Below are positions 1 to 6,208 of a stretch of 6,208 nt of DNA, piece after piece. The notes under the pieces were generated by a model, which saw nothing but the letters and a program-made list of their open reading frames with translations, had not been told where the DNA came from and made no database searches. Position 1 is the first letter of the stretch, and each line of letters begins with the position of its first letter. Both the position numbers and the translations under genes were made by a program. The DNA comes from an uncultured Eubacteriales bacterium. Its GTDB lineage: Bacteria > Bacillota > Clostridia > Lachnospirales > Lachnospiraceae. The stretch is taken from assembly GCA_900321145.1 (NCBI GenBank), contig ONVB01000046.1, positions 1 through 6,208 of the forward strand, in the 5' to 3' direction.

Positions 1-296
1 CCGGTTGCGAGATTATCATTTACGGCACCGGCACGCTTTGCCACTTCACCGGTGACGGCGATAACGAACTCGGAACGAAGAGAGCTTGCCTTCTCAAAGC
101 TCTCTGAGCCGCAGTTTGCCTCCTCAAAGATTATCTGAAGCACACCGCTTCTGTCCCTTAGATCAACGAAGATAACTCCGCCCTTGTTTCTGCTCTTGTT
201 TACCCAGCCCATAACGGTCACGGTCTGACCGACATTTGCTCCCGTAACCTCTGTACATCTATGACTTCTCTTTAAGCCCTGCATTGATTCTGACAT
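1..296 (-). CDS. aspS: Aspartyl-tRNA synthetase, N-terminal fragment (runs off the left edge)
   Basis: The frame opens at ATG 296-294 and stays open to the window edge, giving 98 complete codons plus two bases. The protein begins MSESMQGLKRSHRC and contains GWVNKSRNKGGVIFVDLRD at residues 30-48, followed by RSGVLQIIFEE. This is the signature of the N-terminal OB-fold, which binds the anticodon in bacterial-type AspRS. The enzyme charges tRNA-Asp with aspartate in the cytoplasm. The class II catalytic core and the bacterial insertion domain lie outside the window, so the discriminating or non-discriminating type cannot be judged. An AGGAGG at 308-313 lies 11 nt upstream of the ATG, slightly long spacing but the only good site. 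It follows hisS in the same direction, the usual hisS-aspS pairing in Firmicutes, but here after a 190-bp gap that carries repeats. LysRS and AsnRS also have an OB-fold, but the GGVIFVDLRDRSG stretch and the synteny favour AspRS. Confidence 0.93.
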   Translation of the reverse strand, partial: MSESMQGLKRSHRCTEVTGANVGQTVTVMGWVNKSRNKGGVIFVDLRDRSGVLQIIFEEANCGSESFEKASSLRSEFVIAVTGEVAKRAGAVNDNLAT

Positions 297-307
297 CTTT
301 ATATATT

Positions 308-313
308 CCTCCT
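308..313 (-). promoter_or_regulatory. Ribosome-binding site of aspS
   Basis: The minus strand reads AGGAGG, then AATATATAAAG, then ATG. The 11-nt spacer is longer than the 5-7 nt seen for the other genes here. No in-frame ATG, GTG or TTG lies closer to the site, so it supports the start at 296. Confidence 0.75.
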
Positions 314-332
314 AAACCTGTTTCTATAAAAG

Positions 333-358
333 ATTCTTCGGGCTGACGCCCTCAGAAT
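333..358 (-). repeat. Imperfect palindrome/hairpin between hisS and aspS; possible weak terminator or attenuator
   Basis: On the transcribed (minus) strand the arms are ATTCT (358-354) and AGAAT (337-333), then a GA/GA internal pair of mismatches, then GGGC (351-348) and GCCC (343-340), closed by a GTCA loop (347-344). The mismatches are arranged 5'-GA-3'/3'-AG-5', which in RNA normally stack as sheared G-A pairs, so the whole 26-nt element could fold as one hairpin. It is followed directly by CTTTTATAG, a short interrupted T tract. This could act as a weak intrinsic terminator or attenuator before aspS, or simply be a small dispersed palindromic repeat. From memory, elements of the general form CATTCTGAG...GAAGAATC recur in many bacterial genomes. 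The hairpin is visible in the sequence; any function is inferred. Confidence 0.6.
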
Positions 359-477
359 GACACATGCATTTTTCTTACAGGCAACGCCCTCAGAATGATA
401 CATGCATTTTTCTTGCAGGCAACGCCCTCAGAATGACGCATACATTTTTCTTGCAGGCAACGCCCTCAGAATGACAC
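346..477. repeat. 38-bp tandem repeat, three full units and a partial fourth
   Basis: On the plus strand, units start at 346, 384, 422 and 460, an exact 38-bp period. The fourth stops after 18 bp (460-477). Each begins ACGCCCTCAGAATGA, continues through a CATGCA-like segment and TTTTTCTT, and ends CAGGCA. Units 1 and 2 differ at two positions, and units 2 and 3 at three. The array begins 9 bp past the hisS stop codon. Its aspS-proximal end merges into the intact palindrome at 333-358, whose right arm is part of unit 1. Across unit junctions a weaker hairpin is preserved (for example TTCT 372-375 with AGAA 392-395 and GGC 380-382 with GCC 386-388). The units are contiguous with no unique spacers, so this is not a CRISPR. 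No coding frame of note crosses it. It probably arose by slippage or duplication of a small palindromic repeat. Confidence 0.9.
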
Positions 478-486
478 TAAGTATTT

Positions 487-1749
487 CTACTCTACTTCTT
501 TATCGGCGAAAAATTCCACAATATCGGTATATCCCTCAGCGGTAAGCTGATCCTTCTGGAACTTCTTGTTCTTCTTCATCATCACTATATTAACGGTCCT
601 GCCCTCAATTCTTAGCTTTGCCGCCTTGTCTAATATCTTAGACAGTTTGTCGGCAGGCATTCCCTTTTCTATCATATATACGACCTTGTCACCTGCTCCG
701 GGAACCTTGAAATCCCTCTCCAAAAGAAGCATGATGATCCTTTCAAAGCCTATCGAGAAACCGCAGGCCGGCGTCTGCTGTCCGGTGAAACGTCCTATCA
801 TCTCGTCATAGCGGCCGCCGCCTCCGACAGAGCCGCCGTACTCATCCATGCTTATCTCAAAGATAGGTCCGGTGTAGTAGCTCATACCACGCACAAGTGT
901 CGGATCAAAGGCAAGCTTAAAGTCCGCAGTCTTCGCCTTGTCCACGCTCTCGATTATGGTTATAAGGTTCTCGGCAACTTCGGCGCTTAAATTATCACCG
1001 AGTATGCCCGCAAGCTTTCTTACAGCCTCCGTGTCCTTTTCGCCTTCGGCGAAGAGCTCAAGGTACTTATCAACCTTCTCCTCTCCGTAGCCTGCAGACA
1101 CAAGCTCTTCCTTAACTCCGTCCAGGCCGATCTTGTCCATCTTGTCTAACGCGATAAACACAGAATCGTAATCCGCCTCGTCAAAGCCGCTGTAAGAAGC
1201 CATGGCTTTGAGTATCCTTCTGTCATTTATCCTTATGGTAAAGTTGCCGAAATCGAGCTTTCCGAGCAGGGTGGTTGTAGCTAAGATCAGCTCGATCTCC
1301 GCGAGTATCCCCGGCTCACCGAGTATATCTATATCGCACTGCATAAACTGGCGGTAACGGCCCCTCTGAGGTCTGTCGGCACGCCATACATTTCCCATCT
1401 GAAGCGCCTTGAAGGGTGAGGGAAGGTCGTTGGCGTTATTGGAATAGAAACGGCAGAGCGGAACGGTAAGGTCATACCTTAAGCCTCCGTCCACAAGGTC
1501 TGCCTCCTCTTTCGCCTCGTCAAGCTTAAGCTTCTCTCCTCTCTTTAAGATCTTGAAGATAAGCTTCTCGTTCTCACCTCCCTGCTTCGAGGACAGATTC
1601 TCTATCGACTCCACACACGGAGTCTCGATAGATGTAAAACCGAAACCGGAGTAGGTTTCCTTGATCTGTCTGATGCAGTAGTCCCTGATCTCCATCTCTC
1701 TCGGAAGTATATCTTTCATGCCCGTAACGGGCTTTTTCTTCATTGCCAT
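487..1749 (-). CDS. hisS: Histidyl-tRNA synthetase, divergent subtype with a short C-terminal domain
   Basis: This 420-residue class II aminoacyl-tRNA synthetase attaches histidine to tRNA-His in the cytoplasm. Motif 1 lies around IETPCVE (41-47). RYDLTVPLCR (91-100) lines the ATP/histidine site. Motif 2 is RPQRGRYRQF followed by MQCDIDILG (126-144). The HisA motif is LVRGMSYYTG (285-294), with the catalytic-type Arg287. The HisB region is GGGGRYDEM (309-317), and motif 3 is FSIGFERI (331-338). Two points depart from the common bacterial form: the usual RGLDYY is RGMSYY, and the motif 2 tail QCDIDILG resembles eukaryotic/archaeal-like enzymes more than the usual QFGVE type. The anticodon-binding region after about residue 355 is only some 65 residues, shorter than the roughly 90 usual, and ends VEFFADKEVE. 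The start at 1749 is supported by GAAGGA (1756-1761) 6 nt upstream; Met3 would be badly spaced. It lies 34 bp after hemZ. The essential motifs look intact, so I expect a functional enzyme. Confidence 0.95.
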   Translation of the reverse strand: MAMKKKPVTGMKDILPREMEIRDYCIRQIKETYSGFGFTSIETPCVESIENLSSKQGGENEKLIFKILKRGEKLKLDEAKEEADLVDGGLRYDLTVPLCRFYSNNANDLPSPFKALQMGNVWRADRPQRGRYRQFMQCDIDILGEPGILAEIELILATTTLLGKLDFGNFTIRINDRRILKAMASYSGFDEADYDSVFIALDKMDKIGLDGVKEELVSAGYGEEKVDKYLELFAEGEKDTEAVRKLAGILGDNLSAEVAENLITIIESVDKAKTADFKLAFDPTLVRGMSYYTGPIFEISMDEYGGSVGGGGRYDEMIGRFTGQQTPACGFSIGFERIIMLLLERDFKVPGAGDKVVYMIEKGMPADKLSKILDKAAKLRIEGRTVNIVMMKKNKKFQKDQLTAEGYTDIVEFFADKEVE

Positions 1750-1755
1750 AAGCTT

Positions 1756-1761
1756 TCCTTC
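1756..1761 (-). promoter_or_regulatory. Ribosome-binding site deciding the hisS start
   Basis: The minus strand reads GAAGGA, then AAGCTT, then ATG GCA ATG. The 6-nt spacing fits the first ATG (1749). The second ATG, two codons later, would be 12 nt away, so the longer form is preferred. Confidence 0.6.
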
Positions 1762-1783
1762 TTTCTAAGTAAAATAATATATC

Positions 1784-3277
1784 TTATATACTGTTTTTCT
1801 TTTTATCCATCAATTCATCAAATCTGTCTATATAGTCTGTAACGGACTTGCAGTTTGCAACTGCGTCCACACGCACCCTGTTTCCCGCCTCATCTCTTCT
1901 GATGAGCTTCGTCACGGCACCGGCGCCCGCAGACATTATATCCGTGAATTCTTCCATGATAAGCACATTGTACAGGCACTCGCAGCCTTCCTTCGCATAA
2001 CCGACATTTTCCAGATTTCCGCCTATGCTTTTCTGTCTGTACAGATAATAGGGCTTTAGTCCTTCCGACAGCGCATACTCCCTTGCCATATCATGCATGG
2101 CTTCCATATCACGGTTTATGCCCGCTCTGTAATCCGCGAAGCTCTCCGATAAAGCCGCCGCTCTCTTTAATGCAAGCGAGTGTACCGTCAGGCTCTCCGG
2201 CGCAAGCTTTTTGATCTCATTTAATGTATGCTCCATCGAGTGCACGTCCTCGCCCGGAAGACCTGCGATAAGGTCTGTATTTATATTCTTAAAGCCTGCC
2301 TCTCTGGCCATCGCGAACGCTTCTATGGTCTGCTCCGGTGTGTGTGCCCTGCCTATGACCTTAAGCGTATCAATGTTCATGGTCTGGGGATTTATGCTTA
2401 TTCTGTCTACTCCGTACGACAGATAGGTATCAAGCTTGGCACGGGTTATACTGTCCGGCCTGCCTGCCTCCACGGTAAACTCCGTATCCCTCGCCCGGGG
2501 AAATGCATCGGTCACCGCGACCATCAGCCTTTCGGTAAGCTCCTCTGACAGAGCCGACGGCGTGCCGCCACCGATGTAGACTGCCTTTAATTCCCTGCCC
2601 TCACACATATGCGCCGTGAGCTTTAACTCCTCCGCAAGCTTATCTATATAAGTCTGCGCCATATCCTTATAAAGCGCTATCGGATAGGATGTAAATGAGC
2701 AGTAAAGACATCTGCTCGGACAAAAAGGAATGCCTATATAAAGACAGTATGCATTATCCAGATCCGACTCGCCTTTGAGCTTCAATTCCTTTTTCGCTAC
2801 CTCGATGGAAAGATGTGCCTTAGCCTCACTCACGGCAAACTCCGACTTGTAAAAACCGGCTATCTCCTCAACGGTTGCCCCGCCGCACAGCATCTTCATG
2901 GCTATCTGCGTAGGACGTACACCGGTCAGGTCTCCCCATGGAAGCTCCTGTCCCGTGTAGCTTACCAGCAGCCTGTACAGAGCAAGCTTTAATGTATTCC
3001 TGTAATCGTGTCTAACCCGGTAGTCACCCTCGGCTATAACCGTCTCATACAGGCCTTTACTTCCGCTCACCGAAAGCTTTACATCTTCATCAAATACGGC
3101 AGTCACGGTTATGATATCCTCCGAAGCGACTTCTTCGGTAAGAACAACCTCTGCTGCCGTCTTAGCGTTGCCTTCACTTATGCTTAAAACCTCGATGCTC
3201 CCGCCTATAAAGAACGCCATCAGAAGCGGTCTTACATCAATGTCGTAGAGTTCGAGGTTTCTGATATATCTTATCAT
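1784..3277 (-). CDS. hemZ: HemZ-family radical SAM protein (coproporphyrinogen III dehydrogenase-like)
   Basis: This is a radical SAM enzyme of the HemN/HemZ superfamily, taken as 497 residues. The N-terminal part (1-175) carries the HemZ hallmark PWGDLTGVRPTQI at about 113-125. The [4Fe-4S]/SAM cluster motif is CPSRCLYC, with Cys186, Cys190 and Cys193. It is followed by GGGTPS (236-241), VEAGRPDSI (269-277), a SINPQT strand and DLIAGLPGED. The C-terminal part has PYYLYRQKSIGGNLENVGY, typical of HemZ and absent from HemW. Annotated members are credited with oxygen-independent decarboxylation of coproporphyrinogen III to protoporphyrinogen IX. Many anaerobes that carry hemZ lack a full heme pathway, so the real substrate here is uncertain. 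I start it at ATG 3277, where ATGA overlaps the stop of the upstream hydrolase; the resulting MIRYIRNLELYDIDV fits the short N-termini I recall for the family. An in-frame GTG at 3301 with a GAAGGA 7 nt upstream would add eight residues and cannot be excluded. Confidence 0.93.
   Translation of the reverse strand: MIRYIRNLELYDIDVRPLLMAFFIGGSIEVLSISEGNAKTAAEVVLTEEVASEDIITVTAVFDEDVKLSVSGSKGLYETVIAEGDYRVRHDYRNTLKLALYRLLVSYTGQELPWGDLTGVRPTQIAMKMLCGGATVEEIAGFYKSEFAVSEAKAHLSIEVAKKELKLKGESDLDNAYCLYIGIPFCPSRCLYCSFTSYPIALYKDMAQTYIDKLAEELKLTAHMCEGRELKAVYIGGGTPSALSEELTERLMVAVTDAFPRARDTEFTVEAGRPDSITRAKLDTYLSYGVDRISINPQTMNIDTLKVIGRAHTPEQTIEAFAMAREAGFKNINTDLIAGLPGEDVHSMEHTLNEIKKLAPESLTVHSLALKRAAALSESFADYRAGINRDMEAMHDMAREYALSEGLKPYYLYRQKSIGGNLENVGYAKEGCECLYNVLIMEEFTDIMSAGAGAVTKLIRRDEAGNRVRVDAVANCKSVTDYIDRFDELMDKKKNSI
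3274..3277 (-). promoter_or_regulatory. ATGA stop-start overlap coupling the MBL hydrolase to hemZ
   Basis: The minus strand reads CAG ATA TGA for the end of the hydrolase and ATG ATA AGA for the start of hemZ, sharing ATGA. There is no strong Shine-Dalgarno sequence close to this ATG, so translation is probably by termination-reinitiation. This fits a fixed ratio of the two proteins. The alternative GTG start at 3301 would give a 28-bp overlap instead. Confidence 0.65.
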
Positions 3278-3924
3278 ATCTGACTGAAATACATCAGGCA
3301 CGCATTATCCTTCTTCTCGCGCCCGATGGTTGTATATGAATCATGTCCCGGATAAACCTTTGTGTCGTCGGGAAGCTTAAAAAGCACGTCCCTTATGGAG
3401 AGCATAAGCTCCCTGGTGTTGCCGCCGGGGAAGTCGGTCCTTCCGAAGCTTCCTGCAAAGAGGATGTCTCCGGAGTAGAGCACGCCTTCCTCCTCAAGGT
3501 AATAGCACATTCCTCCCGGCGTATGTCCGGGAGTGGACATACATCTTATCTTTGTGCCTATAAGTTCTATAACATCGCCGTCTTTAAGCCACTCGTCCGC
3601 TGTCGTTGTGTAAGCCGCACCGAACATCTCGGCTAAGTTCTTATAAGGATCCGCAAGCATACCCTCCTCGTCCTTTGAGGCGTATACCCTGATGCCCGGA
3701 TAGAGATTCTTAAGCTGGTTGACCGCACCGATGTGATCGTAATGTCCATGGGTGAGAAGGATCGCAACCGGCTTTAAGTTCTGGTTGTCATAGATCCCCT
3801 TAAGGAAATCTCCACGGGATGCGGGATCGATTATCACCGCCTCGCGGGTCTTTGAATTGGCTGCCGTGTAGCAGTTCGTGCCTATCGGCCCGAGTGTATT
3901 CGTAATATTGATTATATCGGACAT
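3274..3924 (-). CDS. Metallo-beta-lactamase-fold hydrolase, glyoxalase II-like
   Basis: This is a 216-residue cytoplasmic protein with no signal peptide or membrane segment. It holds a complete dinuclear metal site of the MBL superfamily: THGHYDH (His59, His61, Asp63, His64), His134 in TPGHTPGG, Asp153 in YSGDILF, and His194 in YPGHD. GPIGTNCY (12-19), FAGSFGRTDFPGG (156-168) and TTIGREKKDN (198-207) are typical of the small glyoxalase II/YcbL-like branch, which hydrolyses thioesters such as S-lactoylglutathione in some members. It lacks the C-terminal glutathione-binding domain of classical glyoxalase II, so the substrate cannot be named. The usual Gly after the last metal His (GHGP) is Asp195 here, a minor variation. 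A GGAGG at 3930-3934 lies 5 nt upstream of the ATG. It begins 15 bp after the (p)ppGpp synthetase gene and overlaps hemZ by ATGA, so it is probably cotranscribed with both. Confidence 0.92.
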   Translation of the reverse strand: MSDIINITNTLGPIGTNCYTAANSKTREAVIIDPASRGDFLKGIYDNQNLKPVAILLTHGHYDHIGAVNQLKNLYPGIRVYASKDEEGMLADPYKNLAEMFGAAYTTTADEWLKDGDVIELIGTKIRCMSTPGHTPGGMCYYLEEEGVLYSGDILFAGSFGRTDFPGGNTRELMLSIRDVLFKLPDDTKVYPGHDSYTTIGREKKDNACLMYFSQI

Positions 3925-3939
3925 AAAAACCTCCGCCTT

Positions 3940-6186
3940 TTAACCGGTAGTTCTCTCTATATCTATGATACCGTTCAAGTTTCTCAATTTCTTGACTATA
4001 TAGCTGAGTCTCTCCTTGGAGCTTATCTCGAAGCGGACCTCTATGGTCGCCTTTCCCTGCTTGTTCAGACGCACATTTAAGCCCGTCAAATTGATATTCT
4101 CCTCGTTGAATATCTTCGTCATGGCAAAGACAAGTCCCTTGCTGTCGGAAGCGTATATGTTAAGCTCCGCGGTATAGAGTCCGCCCTGACCCTCGGCCCA
4201 CTCGGCCTCGATAAGCCGCTTTCTGTCGAACTCATCCATATTCAGGATATTCACGCAGTCCGTCCTGTGTACGGATATACCTCTGCCCCTGGTGATATAG
4301 CCTATTATCTCATCACCCGGAACGGGCGCACAGCACTTCGAGAATCTGACGGACACATCGTCCATACCCTTGACTATGATACCGCCCTTCGAAGCATTTC
4401 CTCTGCCCGGAGCATTCACCTTATCTATGATCTGCTCCTCCGTGACCTTCTTTGCCTCATCCTTCTTGTACTCATCAAGAAGTCTTCCGACTATCTGACC
4501 CTCCTTCAGGCCGCCGTGACCTATGGCAGCCATAAGCGAATCCCAGTCGGTGAAGTTATAGCGCTTCATCACACGGCGCATAAGCTCCGGTGTCAGCAGA
4601 TCCGGAAGATTGATATTCTTGCTCTTGCAGTAAGCCGCAACGGCATCCTTGCCGCGCTGTATGTTATCCGTCTTGTTCTCGGCCCTGAACCACTGGTTTA
4701 TCTTGGTCTTGGCCTGAGAGCTCTTAACGACCGAAAGCCAGTCACGGCTCGGTCCTTTTGAATTCTGTGAGGTTATGATCTCGACACGGTCACCGTTCTT
4801 TAAGACCGTCTCTATCGGCACCTGACGACCGTTTATCCTTGCTCCGATAAGCTGGTTGCCGACGGCTGTATGGATATTGTAGGCAAAGTCTATCGGTGTC
4901 GAGCCTGCCGGAAGAGTCTTTACATCTCCGGCCGGAGTGAAGCAGTAAACCTGATCCGAGAAGAGGTCAAAGTCAGTCTTGACGAAGCTCATGAACTCCG
5001 CATTGTCCTCGGTATCCGTCTGCCACTCAAGGATCTGTCTGAGCCAGTTCATCTTCTGCTCCTCGCTGTCCTTGCCCTGGCCTCCTTCTTTATATTTCCA
5101 GTGCGCCGCGATACCATATTCGGCTATGCGGTGCATCTCGTAGGTTCTTATCTGTATCTCGAACGGGCGTCCTCCGGGCCCGATCAGGGTTGTATGGAGC
5201 GACTGATACATATTCGCCTTCGGCATGGCGATATAGTCCTTGAAGCGTCCCGGTATGGGCTTATACTTCTCGTGTATCACACCGAGAGCGGCATAGCAGT
5301 CACGTATCGAATCAACCTTTATCCTTATGGCATGGACATCATATATCTGGTCTAAGGTCTTGTCCTGCGTCTTCATCTTCTTGTAAATGGAGAACAGATG
5401 CTTTACTCTTCCGTCGACCTCAGCCTTTATCTCTGCCTCATCCATAAAGCTCTTTACCTCGGCCACAAGATGATTGATAAAATCCTCACTTGCATGAAGC
5501 CTTATCTCCACCTCATCCTTTAACTCTCTGTACTCGTCGGGATAAAGGTACTGCATGGAGATGTCATCGAGCTCTATCTTGATCTTGGATATACCGAGCC
5601 TGTGAGCTATCGGTGCATATATATCCATAGTCTCACGGCATTTCTCTATCTGCTTGTGCGGCGGCTGATACTGAAGAGTCCTTAGGTTGTGAAGCCTGTC
5701 GGCAAGCTTTATGAGGATAACTCTTATATCCTTTGCCATGGCAAGGAACATCTTCCTTAAGTTCTCCGCCTGGATCTCTATCTTGTCCTGGGACAGATCG
5801 AGCTGTGTCAGCTTTGTAACACCGTCCACAAGTATGGCTATCTCATCCGAGAACTCCGTAGCAACCTCCTCCAAGGTCATGCTTGTGTCCTCGACCACAT
5901 CATGGAGAAGCCCCGCTGCTATGGTCTCCTTATCAAGCTCAAGCTCGGCAAGTATTATCGCCACACATATCGGATGGATGATATACGGCTCACCCGACTT
6001 TCTCTTCTGACCTTCATGACACTTATACGCCGTCTGATAAGCCTTCTCGATCAGAGACAGGTCCGAGGACGGGTGATACTGCCTGATGGTTGCAAGAAGC
6101 TGCTCGTACAGCTCCTCGGGAGGAGTGTAATCCTTGGGCTTGCTTATATCATTTTTTAATGCGTTATGTATCTCATGTTCCGCCAT
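3940..6186 (-). CDS. relA: Bifunctional (p)ppGpp synthetase/hydrolase (Rel/RelA-SpoT homologue)
   Basis: This complete 748-residue long RSH enzyme makes the alarmone (p)ppGpp from ATP and GTP/GDP during amino-acid starvation on ribosomes, and degrades it otherwise. The N-terminal HD hydrolase domain (about 45-200) is intact: Arg62, His71, HD at 95-96, ED at 99-100, Asp163 and Asn167. The synthetase domain (about 255-370) carries the RFKD motif (314-317), the RXKD form found in bifunctional enzymes rather than the EXDD form of synthetase-only RelA, plus NMYQSLHTT (325-333) and EIQIRT (343-348). A TGS domain follows (about 410-470, YCFTPAGDVKTLPAG), then a helical region, a zinc-finger/conserved-cysteine domain (Cys618, Cys619, His640, Cys644) and a C-terminal ACT domain (about 670-748). 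An AAGGAGG at 6194-6200, 7 nt upstream, fixes the start. It is the first gene of the visible operon. In many Firmicutes a dtd gene lies between it and the hydrolase; here there is none. The name rel would be equally correct. Confidence 0.97.
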   Translation of the reverse strand: MAEHEIHNALKNDISKPKDYTPPEELYEQLLATIRQYHPSSDLSLIEKAYQTAYKCHEGQKRKSGEPYIIHPICVAIILAELELDKETIAAGLLHDVVEDTSMTLEEVATEFSDEIAILVDGVTKLTQLDLSQDKIEIQAENLRKMFLAMAKDIRVILIKLADRLHNLRTLQYQPPHKQIEKCRETMDIYAPIAHRLGISKIKIELDDISMQYLYPDEYRELKDEVEIRLHASEDFINHLVAEVKSFMDEAEIKAEVDGRVKHLFSIYKKMKTQDKTLDQIYDVHAIRIKVDSIRDCYAALGVIHEKYKPIPGRFKDYIAMPKANMYQSLHTTLIGPGGRPFEIQIRTYEMHRIAEYGIAAHWKYKEGGQGKDSEEQKMNWLRQILEWQTDTEDNAEFMSFVKTDFDLFSDQVYCFTPAGDVKTLPAGSTPIDFAYNIHTAVGNQLIGARINGRQVPIETVLKNGDRVEIITSQNSKGPSRDWLSVVKSSQAKTKINQWFRAENKTDNIQRGKDAVAAYCKSKNINLPDLLTPELMRRVMKRYNFTDWDSLMAAIGHGGLKEGQIVGRLLDEYKKDEAKKVTEEQIIDKVNAPGRGNASKGGIIVKGMDDVSVRFSKCCAPVPGDEIIGYITRGRGISVHRTDCVNILNMDEFDRKRLIEAEWAEGQGGLYTAELNIYASDSKGLVFAMTKIFNEENINLTGLNVRLNKQGKATIEVRFEISSKERLSYIVKKLRNLNGIIDIERTTG

Positions 6187-6193
6187 ATGATTA

Positions 6194-6200
6194 CCTCCTT
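6194..6200 (-). promoter_or_regulatory. Ribosome-binding site of the (p)ppGpp synthetase gene
   Basis: The minus strand reads AAGGAGG, then TAATCAT, then ATG. This is a full-strength Shine-Dalgarno at ideal 7-nt spacing and fixes the start at 6186. Only 8 bp remain upstream in the window, so no promoter or preceding gene can be assessed. Confidence 0.85.
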
Positions 6201-6208
6201 CTGCACTA

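Noticed and set aside
352..445. Three reiterated five-codon frames on the minus strand (445-428, 407-390, 369-352: MYASF, MHVSF, MHVSF, each ending TGA), as possible leader peptides for aspS.
   Set aside because: They are a by-product of the 38-bp repeat, have no Shine-Dalgarno sequence and contain no Asp codons, so an aspartate-sensing leader is not supported.
346..477. CRISPR array.
   Set aside because: The 38-bp units abut with no unique spacers, and there are no cas genes.
297..486. T-box leader controlling aspS.
   Set aside because: The conserved AGGGTGGNACCGCG antiterminator sequence is absent and the gap is too short and repeat-filled for a T-box.
1750..1783. Terminator or promoter between hemZ and hisS.
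   Set aside because: The 34-bp gap is AT-rich but holds no inverted repeat; only the hisS ribosome-binding site is recognisable.
2211..3636. Plus-strand frames opposite hemZ and the hydrolase (2211-2426, 2228-2548, 3343-3636).
   Set aside because: They are antisense shadows within conserved coding sequence and have no family resemblance.
4267..5355. Long plus-strand open frames (4267-4761 and 4870-5355, 164 and 161 codons) opposite the (p)ppGpp synthetase gene.
   Set aside because: They lie wholly antisense to a conserved gene and their translations show no recognisable family; they are frame shadows of the rel codon pattern.
6206..6208. TAG on the minus strand at the right edge, as the stop codon of an upstream gene.
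   Set aside because: Only 22 bp of sequence precede the (p)ppGpp synthetase start; three bases cannot establish a reading frame.

Overview
This window is a run of five co-directional genes on the minus strand and looks like one housekeeping operon from an anaerobic Firmicute, most likely a member of the Clostridia close to Lachnospiraceae. That placement is inferred from the gene order (relA/spoT homologue, MBL-fold hydrolase, hemZ, hisS, aspS), the strong AAGGAGG/GGAGG ribosome-binding sites, and frequent AGA (Arg) and ATA (Ile) codons. No mobile element, RNA gene or CRISPR array is visible.

In transcription order (high to low coordinates) the window holds: a complete bifunctional (p)ppGpp synthetase/hydrolase (6186-3940); a complete glyoxalase II-like metallo-beta-lactamase-fold hydrolase (3924-3274); a radical SAM HemZ-family protein (3277-1784) whose start overlaps the hydrolase stop in an ATGA; a complete histidyl-tRNA synthetase of a slightly unusual subtype (1749-487); a 190-bp gap; and the first 98 codons of an aspartyl-tRNA synthetase that runs off the left edge (296 to beyond 1). 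The first four genes are separated by 15 bp, a 4-bp overlap and 34 bp, so they are very probably cotranscribed.

The only part that is not ordinary coding sequence is the hisS-aspS gap. It carries a 38-bp tandem repeat (three full units and a partial fourth). At its aspS-proximal end is an intact imperfect palindrome that would form, in the transcript, a hairpin with tandem G-A mismatches followed by a short U-rich tract. This resembles small dispersed palindromic repeats known in many bacterial genomes, here locally amplified. It may modulate read-through into aspS.

Functionally, the cluster combines the amino-acid starvation alarmone enzyme with two aminoacyl-tRNA synthetases, whose failure to charge tRNA is the classical trigger of the stringent response, plus a hydrolase/radical SAM pair whose physiological role in such organisms is not settled. 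I see no convincing novel system. The repeat-bearing gap is the part most worth a second look.
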